Positions 1-11,440 of a DNA stretch of 29,614 nucleotides are shown piece by piece. The translations under genes were made by a program, and so were the position numbers. The stretch comes from Phoronis australis. Taxonomy: Eukaryota; Phoronida; Phoronidae. The DNA lies in NCBI GenBank assembly GCA_002633005.1, contig NMRA01000784.1:8943-38556 (forward strand), written 5' to 3'. The notes below the pieces were generated by a model. That model had not been told where the DNA came from. It saw only the letters and a program-made list of their open reading frames with translations, and did no database searches. Numbering within the stretch: position 1 is the first letter of the stretch; each line of letters starts with the position of its first letter.

Positions 1-37
1 CCCCCCCCTCCCAACCCCTTATGGTGCGCAGCCCATG
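1..37. mobile_element. Terminal fragment of the same element family as 26546-26687
   Basis: CCCCTTATGGTGCGCAGCC followed by CATG ends at 37 and matches the end of the 142-bp element (CCCCCTATGGTGCGCCGCC then CATG). The rest of the copy lies beyond the left edge, probably in intron 6 of gene A. Confidence 0.5.
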
Positions 38-368
38 TTACAGCAAGTGGTGTGGTAATATAGTAAACTCATTGCTTGTAGTACTGAAACCAGTGTCTGT
101 CTTCTCCTGAAAGAGGATTGATATTTGGATTGAGTACCGGCCCACTACCGGGTAAGGACATATTTATCATCTCAAGATGAAGACTAGAAAATAGAACGAG
201 TCTTAAAAGGTATTTTCGAAGTCTGGAAGGCTAGCCAAACTGTATGCAATGCAACACTCTTGGGTCGATCACTAGACGTGCCCCATATGCTATTTCTAAT
301 GTGTTTTCATCACAACTGGTACACATTCATGTTTTCCACTAAGACTTGACAACACCATTCCAACTTAC

Positions 369-564
369 CCCCATTTGTGCCGTCCATAAAAATACCGTCC
401 TTTGTTTCCAGAATTCCATCGACAGGTCCAGGGCCCGTACACACGCTGTCATTAAAGTGTACTGTCCAACGAGCCCAACCATGAGAACCGAACAACGCAA
501 ACGTACCGGCAAGAAATATGACGTGAACAGCAGTGTCGCCTGCTCGCTTCTCAAACTCATGAGA
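369..564 (-). CDS. Gene A exon 6: central part of CTHRC1-like domain 2
   Basis: The acceptor TTATTCAG precedes 564 and the donor GTAAGT is at 363-368; 65 codons plus one base. It encodes AVHVIFLAGTF, ARWTVHFNDSVC and GPGPVDGIL, equivalent to exon 3 motifs. The Cys normally before RW is replaced by Ala, as in the gene B counterpart (Thr). Confidence 0.8.
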
Positions 565-3500
565 CTGAATAAGACATTAAATATCATTAAAACATGCCAA
601 CATAATCATGACTACATAAAACCATCGGCATCGTCACAAATTCTCCCACATTTTTGTCACTCTCGTCAGTTGCTGGTACAATAATTTCGATAAGAGATGT
701 CGCTATCAGCATTAACCAATCTGTTAAAGTTCACAAATAGCCACAATTGACAGTGTCAGCACATCTCAAAAATGGGTTGGGCATGGGAGAACTTACTGAA
801 TCCTACATTCCGTGAACACCAACAAGATTATTTAATTATTCACTTTGTCAGACAGATGCAAAATATATGTCCCACTTGTTAAACATTAAAGTGTCCTACC
901 CAAAGAGTTAAATTTTTGCCGGCTGTGCTCCTCCCGGACCAAGTTTTTTGTTGAACATTAAATCTCGAAGATGAGGGACATGTTCCTGAAAAGAAACGGA
1001 AAAAGTGGACATTAGAATTATGCTTCAAGAAATAACAAAAAGTTTTGAACCGCTTTGTCTACAGCTCCAAATTGTGCAAGATTTCAATACTGCGTATATT
1101 GATTGAAAATAGCAACTGCCTATTACACGTGCAAGCTATTCTACCTTTGTTGATTATCGAAGTCTTTTTCTAGTTGTTCACAGAGATGGTTTGGTTGACG
1201 AAGAAATAAAAAGATAGAAGAAAAGAAAAATAATGAAAGCTTGATCCATATTGATAAAACTGCCTTCAATTGTTGTAGCAATCTCATTGGCTATGTTGAT
1301 TTTAATGTAGAGAAATACAATCAAAGATCGTGACTTAGAATTTCAACAAGCGACTTCAACTTTTGCTGGCTGCTGCACGCCTGTATTTGGAGATCGACAG
1401 ATATGCAATTTCTCAAATAATAGACTGCATCAAAACTTACTGAAGCATAAATTTTTACGAAATTAGCTTGCAATTGCCAAAAAGCTGCTTTGAAAGGGAA
1501 GTTCCGAGTCTCACAAGCAGCATCCAAACAGGGAGAGCATAGGAGATAGGTTATCCCACAGAAGGGGGGGTGGGGGTGGGAACAGACCCAAAAATTTTCA
1601 GAATGCATCCGTCTTAACGCTACTTCTGATTTATTCCAATTTAGAAGTGCATTCTCGGTTTACGATAGTCCATATTTCGCGTTCTCTAAAATTGGTATCC
1701 TCGTTTTTAGAAATCACAATGGGAACTTTTAGTGTATCAAGCTCGCCTCAGTCTCTTTGAAATGGAGTTATATGCATCAGAACGAAACCGTTTTTAAATG
1801 CTACTGCTGGAGTGTTTCAAAATCTGGGATTCGTGAACCCTCAAGATTTAAATCAAGTACTGCTAATTGAAAAATATTTTCTTTTTAATCTCGATTTATC
1901 CCTCTGTTTCGCTGTGTCATGTTTTAGTATCTTCCCGTAATTTGGCTGTCACCATGAAAAGGTTTTGTCTCTGGCACTGACATCTTGAAATCATTAGAGG
2001 TAGGGATCTTTCTACAACTCTGATACAGAGGCTGGACCATGACCAGTAGGCAATGAATTAAATAGCTCCGTAAATGCGGTTATCTTAACTGCTTACCTTT
2101 TGCCTTCCTCATGTCATTTTCTTCGAGAGTAATCGACATTCCAATCTGCTCCCTTAACGGCCATCCAGTGCTGTGTTCTGGAGATTTACCTACTACACAG
2201 GGCTCGACGGCAAACTGCACTTCTGTTGTTCCCACCAAAATGTCGTCACAGATTCCATCGACTGTCGCAGAAAATGTTTACCGTTAGCACTTTCAATGAA
2301 TTGTTTCATCATACTACACGAATTAGAGGAAAGGTTCTGGAAAATGTTTTACATTTAATGTAATTTTTCACGTCTCGTGCCAACGGACCTATCGCCAGGA
2401 TTTTGACTGTCGGCTTAACTGACTAATCAGAACGTAGCATTCTTGACACACCTTCGTTCGTGTTATTCGACAAATAACACGTTGTCGGATGAAGCTTATT
2501 TTAATCTTTAGCTCAACAAATAAGAATGGTGAAACGGTGTTGCTGTGGCGTGTGTAATTCCGACAGACGTTATACAGTTCGAGAAGAATGTCCCGTCATT
2601 TTTGGACATTACCTGAAGTCGAAAGATGTGAAAATATTTCGCTCATGGCGGCGACATCCCGTTGCTCCCAACTTGTTCGATTCTATAGCCCAACAAAAAG
2701 TTGGGAAGTTTACCCCTGTAGCCAATATCTTACACGACTGATTAACTCCATTCTGCCGTTGATGGTTGGAGGGCCTGCGCTCTTTTGTTCGATAATTCCT
2801 CTAATCTGATCAGATCGTATCTAGCCTGACTGGGCTGGGCTGATAAAAATGAAAGTTAGCTTAAACGAATAGCTTTCTGAATTCCTCGTCAAATGGTGAT
2901 CATGTTCTGTTTTTGAATCACCAAAATCGTCCAACTACAACAGAAGTTAACACAAGCTATTCTGTCCAAACTGATTACCAATGCTCTGGTTTTGACTGTG
3001 TTCATACGCGTTCGGTAATAGCGTACAACCACGCCCACCATATGCTTCATAACTCTTACATCCATGACACGTATACATTATACTTTTGTTTGATCCAGTA
3101 AGTTGTTTTTGGTAGTATATGCTATTTTAATAAAAATATTACGCCTGATGTGTTAGTTTTCCCTTTGAAGAGAGATAATTGGCTTGCTTGTTATATCATA
3201 CGGGACAAAAGACTGAGCTGGGCAGTTAACAAAAAAGCCAGATGTTATCGTACGTTCAGCACCCGTCACGTCTGGAAAAGTTACTGAACGACAGGACGCT
3301 ATAAAGTCGAAAGATAAGAAAAGCATAGTTCTACCAACTTAACCTACTTCTGGCTTTACACATGTACATTTCATTTGGCGAAATTTAGCAGATTGCAAAA
3401 TAAAATGCCCGTGAATCTTCGACTGGTTTTATCCAAAATATACTGAAATCTATGTCTCCGAAGAGGTTTCCTTATTGAACGCAAAGCAATTGTCGGCATA

Positions 3501-6500
3501 GCCAATAAGAATGTTTAGCGTGACGTCATCAGTTTGACATCATTATGACGTTTTGGACCCAGTGTGACGGCATGTCTAATCTTATTTCCGGGTCCAAATT
3601 GTGTCAGCTGCTGCCATGACACGTCATCACTAAACACCCGAATACTCAGCTTTGTAAGCAATTAAGGGTTGGTTAGTTACAGACTGGAGTGTGAGAACTC
3701 GTTAGATTAATGAATGAAATTTAACAGAATTAGACGTGGCAAGGGTTTGAAGCGTGCACCGTTGCAGGTTAAACGCGGGCTTAGTGCGTTGTAGAAATGC
3801 AAGCACGAAGCGTCAAACTCAAACTTGCTGCAAGGTCAATTTTTGTACTACAATTTTCCGAATTTTTGCACCCTATTTTGTACGTTCATATAAATTTTGA
3901 AAATATGCTGCTAACGCTTATGACAAAGTTTTCCGGTACATTGCAAGTCGTAACAGGGTCTACTGTATCTCAAGATGTACCGTGGTACCAGAGGAAGGAC
4001 CTGCTTGTAGGCTATTGAGACAAAGTTTCATAAAATCGAATTCAAGCACTTTTACAATAGGTGATGGAAATTTACCATCAGCATTATAACTCGATAAGAC
4101 TTTCTAAATTGAAAATCGCTCTCCTCTGTGCAATATCTTTGTCGAACGCAGGATTGACAAGTTACGGAAAAACCCTGATGGCTGAATTTGAACAGAGGGC
4201 GTGATACAATGTACATATATACGTTTGTTCGCAACAGAATTCTTTAGGCTTCTGCAAAAAGTTTTTATTAACAATGTTTTGGGGAATGTTTTGGGAAAAT
4301 CACCTTGCAGAGTAAACAATATCTGCAATAAAATGTAGTTTTCACACCAAAAGCTAATCCAAAGTGAATCACGAGCTGCTACCCACAAAAAACAATGCCA
4401 CGGGCCTTGCTTTTAGTTCTTGTGATGAATATGCAAATTCGGAGTCATGGCAACCTAGCTTCATTGAAGCTGTAAGATTATGGCTCACCTTGGACCAAGC
4501 CAACTAACTTATTTGTATTAGTTATCATGGCAACTTTTTAAGGATTTTCAAAATAGCTCTTCAGCTTTAGACATACCAAAATTAAATTTGGGGAACTCTA
4601 TTGTACTAGATGCGGGCAATCTTTATGTTGTTAAAACTATTTCAATTTTTTGCGGAGATGACTTGCTTTTTAGAGTATTAGTTATGGTACACTTGTAATA
4701 GTTCATGTTGTGTTTTCTTCAGCTTGTTCAAATTCTTTGAACTATCGTTCGCAGGTCGTGTGCAGCTTATTATATTGCAAGTACTTACCCAGGTAATCGG
4801 TGCATTTTCAAGTGTTTGAATGTGGGTGGGAACTAAAATGCTTTGAGCATGTGCGCATGCCCTCTGACATGACTGTTATCAAGTCTAGAAGAGGTAATTT
4901 TAGCTCCCATATTTTTCAACAGGTAATTCAAGTGTCTTGGTTAGGTTTTCCTTCATCATATATGAATTGGCCCTCATTACTGAGTTTGAATAGTTACGAT
5001 GACAACCTTGCATATTTCAGCTTCGCTATAGTTCAACGGAGGGTCACTGTAACTATTTGGGGAGTGGTTGATCTTGCCATAGAAACAACAGAATTGCCGA
5101 TTGTTGCATGCTGACTTCTCAGTTCCCACTGCCAGGGGACATACATGTACATGTAAATGCGATGCTGTTGAGTGTCACTCGACCCTAGCAGCCTTTGCTT
5201 CACGTATGAGACTACGAAAAGGAAGGGTGGCTTAGTCCATGAATAAAGTTGGTTCTGGTCTTAACACTATTCAAGTTGAGATAGGTGGTTCATGAAAAAA
5301 ACAACTGTCCGTATCAATAACAGCCAAGGTTTTGTGTTTTTTAAGCAGCACAAAGACACGTAAAGAAAATTAAGAAAACGTTTGAAAATACCTATCTAAA
5401 GACAAATATTAAATATGCCATAAAAATGTCAATATTTGCATTTTGTTTTGGGTCACTTTAACGCCAATTTGTAATAATTGTAGAAACACGAAATGCAGCA
5501 CTTACTTCTAGAAGAGTGGTACCGAATCGAATTTTCCCACACTGCTTCTATTGGGCCAGGGTTCTTACACGGTTGCCCGTTGATGAGAAAGGACCAGCGA
5601 GTACACCAGGAAATCGAACAAAGAACGCCGCGAAATTGCACGCGCAGTGACGTGTGGTTTAGTTTCTTCTCGTATGTTAACTTCTGCAAATATTAATATC
5701 AGTTGGTTTCACAGTTTTATTAGTGTTAATATGATATTCACTTTCCGGGAAAACAAATGCCAAATCCATCGTGTAGTCCCAACCAATGTTGCGACTTGTC
5801 AGGAGGCATGTAAACGTGCTTTCTACAGTAGTAAAATATTTCTCGACACTGCTGAGGACTCTTTGCAATCGAACAAATAAATAAATAGACATGGAATGCG
5901 AAAACATCTAAAAAATAATTTTCTAATAGATATTGACGAATCTACTTCACGGAGATTCTAACGTGAGGGTTGTTCACTTTGAATATTACCTGAATTTCTT
6001 GAAAAATAGCCAGAATCATTATTTTTTGAAACACAGACGAAATACTTGATTTCTTTCATCCCAATACAGTTTTCATATTTTCTGCCCTAATTATACGTGC
6101 GCATGCGGTCAAAGAGGTCGGACTCGCTGTTGCTTGAAATCTCCATTCCATTCCTCACGTCAAAAGTCAAACGAGAAGGAGAGGGAGGGAGAGGGAAAGA
6201 GGGAGGGAGAGGGGGAGGGAGAGGGAGAGGTCAAACCCCACATTTTCCAAGGAAGCGGAATGTCGTACATCCGCGTCTTGCCATACCAAAAAAGGCGCGC
6301 TTTGCCGTGTCAGAGAAAAATCAACAAAGTTACAAGTTGGTGACAGAACCTTTCTCTTGAAACTAAAAACTAAAGGAATCAAAATGTTTTAAAATCTACA
6401 GAAATTGAAAATCTTTACGAACAAACCGTATCAATAACAAGTGAACACTCTAGTTTCAGAGGCCGAGAACCACTCTGAATTATGCAATTTAGATTTTTAT

Positions 6501-7853
6501 TCTCGTCCTACGCCCCTTTAACAAATAGTGTTATTGTGGACAGCGATTTCACAAAACTTCAGTTTATCGGATATGCCTAGAAAACATTAAGTCCAACGAG
6601 ACGTTCTTTTTTAGCAATAGAAACGGGTAATTGAACCTGTTGCATTTCAAGCTTATGCTTCAAACATACATCTGTACAAGTGCAGTTTTGACAATGAACT
6701 ACATTGGGTTTTACTCATCACGCAATATCTTCCTGAAAGTAAACGTAAGATACGTCTATACTGATGATATGTATACAAAATACGAACTTTAAGAATTCCC
6801 GAACTCTTGGTTGCAGAGAAACCAGGGTAATAAAAGTGTTGGACGTTGATGGCGCCAGTGTCCGTGCACCTCTTTGTGGTCTCTGAAAACAAGAGTAAAA
6901 GGATAATAATGTACTACCTGCATGATATGGCAGCTAAGTGGTGACAAAGGGGACACGCTATGCCTTGCCGGTTCCTTAGTAGTTATACGTGCCTAGCCAG
7001 CACGCAGGTATCACGCAGTAGCACGCGATATAGCATTGGTTGGTGTAATCTCTGCAGTCATTGGTTAACTTTACAACGTGAAAATATGGCGGACTATGAA
7101 CAATATTTAGCCTTGCTGCAAGTCGTGGTGGCGTAGCGGCAACTATTTCGTTTCTGCAGTAATGTTTAATAGCCGCATGCTTGAAATACATACATGTACA
7201 ATAAACACAAATCTGGCCGATTTAACCGGTGTGTTATTCACACTGTATCGATACAGGAAAGTATCGACAGTAAAAAGATGCGATCTGAAAAGGCGCGACC
7301 ACAACTTCTGGGATTCACATTCCCTGAACATAAATTTTAAGCACCGATTTATATGTACAACAGACAATGTTTACTATTAATGAGAAGAAAATATTGGGGA
7401 TGGAACAGCGGCGAAAACAAGTTTCAATTAGGAGCCAAGTAACCAAATTTGAAATTTTTTTAATGCGGAAAGTTTTGCGTTTTTTTGACTTATTCATACA
7501 AAAAAATTATGAATGGGCATGAGAAAAAACGTAATTCCAAATAAAATGTTCTTACCAGTGACTGTGCAGTTCGAAGTGTAGAAGTCCCAGTCGGGGTCGT
7601 AGACCAAATTCGAAGAGTCGAGACACGGAAAAAGTCGACAGATATTGCTAACTTTGTTGACATTGAAAGCGAAACAATCGTCGTCTCGGAGGCACTCATC
7701 TCCACAATTCAGCCGAGAAGCAGCAACGAAATTTTTGGCAGTTTCATCGGTGACCCTCTTTGACTTGACAAGACTGTATGCTCGCTGTCTTTCAAAGGAA
7801 TTTACTTGGAAAACGCAAGTTGCAAAAAGATATAAACTTAAAAAGTTACACAT
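369..7853 (-). CDS. Gene A: paralog of gene B, 5' six exons (3' part off the left edge)
   Basis: Spliced partial CDS on the minus strand: 7556-7853, 6788-6882, 5506-5683, 2097-2261, 900-985, 369-564. That is 1018 nt, about 339 residues, ending in phase 1 with a GTAAGT donor at 363-368. Exon order, lengths and phases match gene B exons 1-6. It encodes a signal peptide, a PAN/Apple-like module, one whole CTHRC1-like domain and two thirds of a second. In gene B the next exon begins 397 bp beyond exon 6, so exon 7 of gene A is expected just outside the window, and no DGIC-type exon is seen in 1-362. Exon 1 protein is about 71% identical to gene B by my count. No frameshift or stop is seen, so the copy looks intact as far as visible. 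Introns differ strongly in length from gene B (intron 3 is 3244 versus 594 bp). Confidence 0.8.
900..985 (-). CDS. Gene A exon 5: start of CTHRC1-like domain 2
   Basis: The acceptor TTTCTTTTCAG precedes 985 and the donor GTAGGA is at 894-899; 86 bp, phase 1 to 0. It encodes TCPSSSRFNVQQKTWSG and ends LTLW. The shape (one Cys, then an aromatic VQQ segment) repeats exon 2. It is short and is supported mainly by its paralog at 17911-17993. Confidence 0.7.
2097..2261 (-). CDS. Gene A exon 4: C-terminal part of CTHRC1-like domain 1
   Basis: The acceptor GCGACAG precedes 2261 and the donor GTAAGC is at 2091-2096; 165 bp, phase 1 in, phase 1 out. It encodes IDGICDDI, AVEPC, the family hallmark STGW and an ITLEEN end strand. 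Its length equals gene B exon 4. Confidence 0.82.
2526..2735 (+). pseudogene. THAP-type zinc finger relic, frameshifted
   Basis: The frame at 2526 opens MVKRCCCGVCNSDRRY and then reads out of register. After about 2597 the frame beginning at 2588 continues as FWTLPEVERCENISLM, CSQLV, then KSWEVYPCSQYL. Together these follow the THAP (C2CH) layout of invertebrate MVK-C-C-xGxC proteins: N-terminal CxxC, a proline-containing segment, Cys-Trp-like helix and final Cys-x2-His. The final His is Tyr here. A single frameshift and lost ligand mark it as dead. It lies inside intron 3 of gene A on the opposite strand, and is probably a fragment of a THAP gene or a P-element-type transposase. Confidence 0.55.
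3512..3636. mobile_element. 125-bp foldback (MITE-like) element with nested palindromes
   Basis: The left end TGTTTAGCGTGACGTCAT pairs imperfectly with the right end ATGACACGTCATCACTAAACA. Inside, TTTGGACCC (3552-3560) pairs perfectly with GGGTCCAAA (3590-3598). No target duplication is evident. It lies in intron 3 of gene A. Confidence 0.45.
5506..5683 (-). CDS. Gene A exon 3: central part of CTHRC1-like domain 1
   Basis: The acceptor TTTGCAG precedes 5683 and the donor GTAAGT is at 5500-5505; phase 0 in, phase 1 out, 59 codons. It carries LRVQFRGVL, CTRWSFLINGQPC and NPGPIEAVW, which align with the CTHRC1 segment containing the RW, FNG and PxPI motifs. NHT is a possible N-glycosylation site. 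Confidence 0.82.
6174..6230 (+). repeat. Purine-rich low-complexity tract
   Basis: Irregular GGGA and GAGG units, almost purely purine for 57 bases. It lies inside intron 2 of gene A and gives rise to spurious Gly/Glu/Arg-rich open frames. Confidence 0.9.
6788..6882 (-). CDS. Gene A exon 2: start of CTHRC1-like domain 1
   Basis: The acceptor TTTTCAG lies at 6883-6889 and the donor GTTCGT at 6782-6787. It is 95 bp, phase 1 in and phase 0 out. It encodes RCTDTGAINVQHFYYPGF and a short linker ending GILK, three codons longer than gene B exon 2. The single Cys corresponds to the first conserved Cys of the domain. Confidence 0.78.
7556..7853 (-). CDS. Gene A exon 1: signal peptide + PAN/Apple-like module
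   Basis: Starts at ATG 7853-7851, about 45 bp below a TATA box. The first 19 residues form a hydrophobic secretion signal ending VNS. The rest has the cysteine pattern CGDEC-x5-C-FAFN-x7-CRLFPC and a final C at 96, as in PAN/Apple modules. The exon ends at a CACTG/GTAAG donor, phase 1, after residue 99. Its length of 298 bp is identical to gene B exon 1. Confidence 0.85.
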
Positions 7854-8196
7854 TATTTTTTCTGGTTAATGTGCAGAGTTTCGCAGGAATGAGTCCGCTT
7901 ATATAGAGACCGTGAGTTGCATTGATTTTTGGAAAACACGTGAGTTGAGGGCTTTTTAAGATTACAACGCAATTGCGTATGGAAGGTCTTGTCACTCATG
8001 TAATGTCACAAACAAGGAAACTAAAGCAAACCTTCAATAACGCAATCACTTCAGTTCCTTTTTACTCGAAAAACAAACTTCCTTGTTCCACTCGTGCTCG
8101 AATTCAAGCACGTAAAGCGTGAACACAATTAATAGGAAATCTGTGCAAAAACAAACATTGAGATGGTAATGCAGACCCCATAGTAACTGAAGATAA
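7854..8196 (-). promoter_or_regulatory. 5' flank of gene A, conserved with gene B
   Basis: Shared blocks with 24606-24985, in the same order, include GCATTGATTTTTGGA (7919-7933), AAAGCGTGA.CAC, GTGCAAAAACAAAC and GCAGACCCC.TAGTAACTGAA (plus-strand reading). Similarity fades at about 8196. It is either the duplicated core promoter plus proximal control region or simply the limit of the duplicated unit. Confidence 0.55.
7897..7906 (-). promoter_or_regulatory. TATA box of gene A
   Basis: The minus-strand sequence CTATATAAGC lies 44-53 bp above the gene A ATG. That leaves room for a short 5' UTR if transcription starts about 30 bp downstream. Confidence 0.65.
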
Positions 8197-8601
8197 CTAG
8201 ACGTCACTGGGTTTGGATAATTGTATATTCACTCATTGGTGTCCTCTGATAGTATGCAGTAGAGCAAACCACTTGTGTTTTAAATTCCGGGTCTGGTCCG
8301 TTGTCATCTTGTATAGTCCAAATTTGGGATTCTTGGAGCTTTGCCTGTGTTCTTTAACACTTCAACACAGGAAAACACGAATTTTCCCTGGTCCTCCGCC
8401 CTCGATTCGTTTAACACTATATCATTTTGTTTTCTAAAGTACATTTCATAAAGTGATCTCTTCCTGCTTCGGCTGATTCAACTTATTCTCATTGAGAAAA
8501 TCATTTTTCGTTTATTTACGTAAAGGGGACCTTCTTGCTAGCTACCGTAAACCTTTAGAAGGCGTATTAATTTAATTTGTAGTTGTTAAGCAATGTAAAG
8601 C
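7907..8601. other. Upstream of gene A: conserved flank, then no recognised feature
   Basis: The first 290 bp belong to the flank shared with gene B. From 8197 to 8601 no splice-competent coding segment, known repeat or regulatory pattern was recognised. Confidence 0.5.
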
Positions 8602-8681
8602 GTCTCTCTCTCTCCGTCTCTCCCTCTCTCCCTCACTCCCTCTCTCCCTCTCTCTATCTCTCTATCTCTCTATATATATAT
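8602..8681 (+). repeat. Pyrimidine-rich and TA microsatellite
   Basis: CTCTCTCC-type units grade into CTAT units and finish with a (TA)n run. Confidence 0.9.
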
Positions 8682-9111
8682 GGTATAAGATAACACTTCA
8701 GCAGGGTCGATACAGACCTAGTGCTGAAGACCAATGCCGACCTCTCAGATGGAGAGTGCAACACAAGAGCAGCTCACTCCAGTACAAGTTCTAAACGCAT
8801 CCAATTCGTCAGGGCAGGTGAGCTAGGATGCAGTAAGCTGGGAGATGAGAGTAGTTCTGGGAAGAAAGCTTGTTGTGTTTCCGTGTATTTTGGGAAAGGA
8901 TGGTGCGACCTGACATGATTGTGTGGTCGGACACTCATCAACGTTTTGCCCTTACTGCAATGGTGTACCTTCGAATGACGATGTTGAAATCGTATCATGA
9001 ATTTAAAGTTGCTATTTCAAAATGATCCCATTTCCGGACTTGTTGTTGGAGACCTGTTGCACCATCGTAAATTCCACTCGATATGAATATTCAGGATATT
9101 ATGACCAGTCC
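8682..9111. other. Intergenic, weak dispersed-repeat similarity
   Basis: No gene seen. The stretch TCGAATGACGATG...TATTTCAAAATG near 8973-9025 resembles 25841-25893, suggesting an old dispersed repeat that may extend into the 486-bp duplication. Confidence 0.35.
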
Positions 9112-10083
9112 AGACCATTTGTCATGTTGCAAAGAAATGGTTTGTTTCTGAAGTGATTTTATTTAGAAATAATATGTAAGAACAGTTCGTCTCGTTATTA
9201 TCTGTTATGGGACTAGGTAGCAGTATTTTGTCATTAGAACGACAAGCAATTTGGGAGATTTAACTTTTCATTTGCCCACTCACTTATGGAAATGGTTGAG
9301 TCTGATTTGCAAGATTAAGAATTTCCAAATCGTTTTTTATTTTGCTATATGTTGTTGATTTTTTCATTTTATGTGTGTGTGTGTGTGCTGGTTCTGTTAC
9401 ACGTTGGGTTTAGATAGATGTACAATTCCATTGTCAAAACCATCCTGCCACTGAACACGGACTCTTGGCGCTTCTTAACTCGTGGAGCTAGTCAGTCCTG
9501 GCAGGCGGTTCACATAGGAGATGGAAAACTAATGACTTCAAACTAACAATGCCTCGCGGCCAAATCCTTCGCTGGAGAAGACTTCATGAACGAACCTNAG
9601 ACCATTTGTCATGTCGCAAAGAAATGGTTTGTTTCTGAAGTGATTTTATTTAGAAATAATATGTAGGAACAGTTCGTCTCGTTATTATTTGTTATGGGAC
9701 TAGGGAGCGGTATTTTGTCATTAGAACGACAAGCAATTTGGGAGATTTAACTTTTCATTTTGCCCACTCACTTATGGAAATGGTTGAGTCTGATTTGCAA
9801 GATTGGGAATTTCCAAATCGTTTTTTATTTTGCTATATGTTGTTGATTTTTTCATTTTATGTGTGTGTGTGTGCTGGTTCTGTTACACGTTGGGTTTAGA
9901 TAGATGTACAATTCCATTGTCAAAACCATCCTGCCACTGAACACGGACTCTTGGCGCTTCTTAACTCGTGGAGCTAGTCAGTCCTGGCAGGCGGTTCACA
10001 TAGGAGATGGAAAACTAATGACTTCAAACTAACAATGCCTCGCGGCCAAATCCTTCGCTGGAGAAGACTTCATGAACGAACCT
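9112..10083 (+). repeat. 486-bp direct duplication separated by one N
   Basis: 9112-9597 and 9599-10083 are near identical, both running from AGACCATTTGTCATG to GAACGAACCT. They differ by a few substitutions, one inserted T and the length of a GT run. The single N at 9598 sits exactly at the junction. No coding sequence is apparent. Confidence 0.9.
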
Positions 10084-10340
10084 CGAGGAAAAAATCCGGT
10101 GTGAAGCCTCGACGGCGGTACTGTAGGAACATGGACTCGATTTCGCTTCGTTAGCGTATGGTGCCACTTGCTCCGCTCTCCTTTTGATCTTATCAGTGAG
10201 GCCGAGAGGAGTGATTCTATTGACTGAGCACCGAAGGATTTCCATAGTCTTCCTTCGCGCAAGGCATAAGCATCGAAGAGATAGCTCGGCAGCAAGGCAG
10301 TCAGCACTAGTTGAATCTCTATCCAACTATCCAGCCTCCC

Positions 10341-10479
10341 GTTCAGTAACGCTAGGACCTCGCTAAAAAGCAAGACTTCGCGAGATTACGTGAGATATTG
10401 CCGTGTATTTTAAATGAGAACACGTGACACTGACTAGGTTTTAGCTAGGTCTTAGCGTAGGTCCTAGCGTCTACTGAAC
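10341..10479. mobile_element. TIR element, copy 1
   Basis: It begins GTTCAGTAACGCTAGGACC and ends GGTCCTAGCGTCTACTGAAC, an inverted repeat of about 19 bp with one indel. The interior is shared with 21949-22074 (for example AAATGAGAACACGTGAC). Both copies also share CCAGCCTCCC just before the left end, so the true boundary may be about 10 bp further left. Confidence 0.55.
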
Positions 10480-10489
10480 GCACGCCTGC

Positions 10490-11440
10490 TCTCTGCTTAT
10501 CAAGGTAACACCGGCGCAATGCATGCCGGCATAAAGAAGGCCTTTGGACCCAGTAGTGTAACTAAGTACGAACCACGGAAGACTGTCGTTGGTGACTTCA
10601 TAACAGGTTGCAGCAAGTAGATGGAGAGATGCATAGAGCATTAATATCAACTCTGCTCGGGAAAAAAACGGTGTCGTCGACACAGACATTGGGTGTATAG
10701 CATCCCTCTCCACAATGGAAGATCTTGACATACCAACTTCTTTGGAGTAGCTCAACCAAGGCCATCAAAATCCTGGCTCGCAGCAAAACTCTAGACGGTA
10801 TTCCCAGAGGTACTCAAGACTGGCAAACACACAGCACTTTTACACAGGTTGCAGAAACTTGATCTCCGTTGTTGAGAAGGTTATGTGCCACAAGACATGC
10901 GAGACGCAAACGTCATTACATTGCACAAGAATAAAGGCGATCTCACTGACTGCAATAATTATCACAGGAAATACCTCCTAAGCATGTTGAGCAAAGCTTT
11001 TGCTGCCTTGACTACTGTCATTGTCAGAACGTGTCTAGTCTGAAGCCCAGCGCTGATTCAGAGCAGGACGATCTACTATCCTATGAGTCATTTTCAAGAA
11101 AAGTACCACCAAACAGAGACACTTATTGAACATACATGTAGATCTTACGAAAGCCTTTGACTTTTTCAGTAGAAAAAGTCTCTTCTCCGCCCATTAAAGG
11201 AATAGATGTCCTCCGAAGCTTATCGCGATATGATAACGCCTTTTCATGATGACATGCACATTGTTGTCCAGTGCAATGGCTCGCGTCTTCGTATTTATTT
11301 CCATCAAGAGTGAAGTGAAGCAGATGTGTGTTCTCGCTCGTACACTCTCCGGTACATTTTTCTCCTTACTCTTATCATATGCCTTTTGGTGGTGACATAT
11401 GCCCTGCTTGTAAGATAAAAGATGCCACTGAGTTTTCGAA
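10490..11440 (+). mobile_element. Decayed LINE reverse transcriptase fragment
   Basis: Plus-strand frames, joined through several frameshifts and stops, show non-LTR retrotransposon landmarks in order: IKKAFGPSS near 10530; DLDIPTSLE near 10725; VPQDMRDANVITLHKNKGD at 10890-10945; NNYHRKYLLSMLSKAF after it; an E-TLIEHT and KAFDFFSR block near 11130-11170; FHDDMH with VQCNG near 11240-11275; and a CVLA-x-TL block near 11330-11350. The catalytic core is not intact. The order matches jockey/CR1/RTE-type LINE polymerases; the clade is not resolved. Confidence 0.7.

Larger units (their letters stand above)
2262..5505 (-). other. Intron 3 of gene A (3244 bp)
   Basis: It holds the THAP relic and the foldback element at 3512-3636. 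The remainder (2736-3511 and 3637-5505) shows no exon-like block matching the gene family and no recognised repeat. Confidence 0.6.

Noticed and set aside
1564-1580. G-rich run as a G-quadruplex
   Set aside because: Runs of 7, 5 and 3 G could fold only if the longest run is split; it is a short intronic tract without other support.
6097-6382. Gly/Glu/Arg-rich and Leu/Ser-rich open frames
   Set aside because: They are translations of a purine-rich low-complexity tract on each strand.
10024-10373. Overlapping minus-strand frames of 100 and 114 codons
   Set aside because: They span the end of the duplicated segment and the TIR element, match no family, and lack splice or start context.
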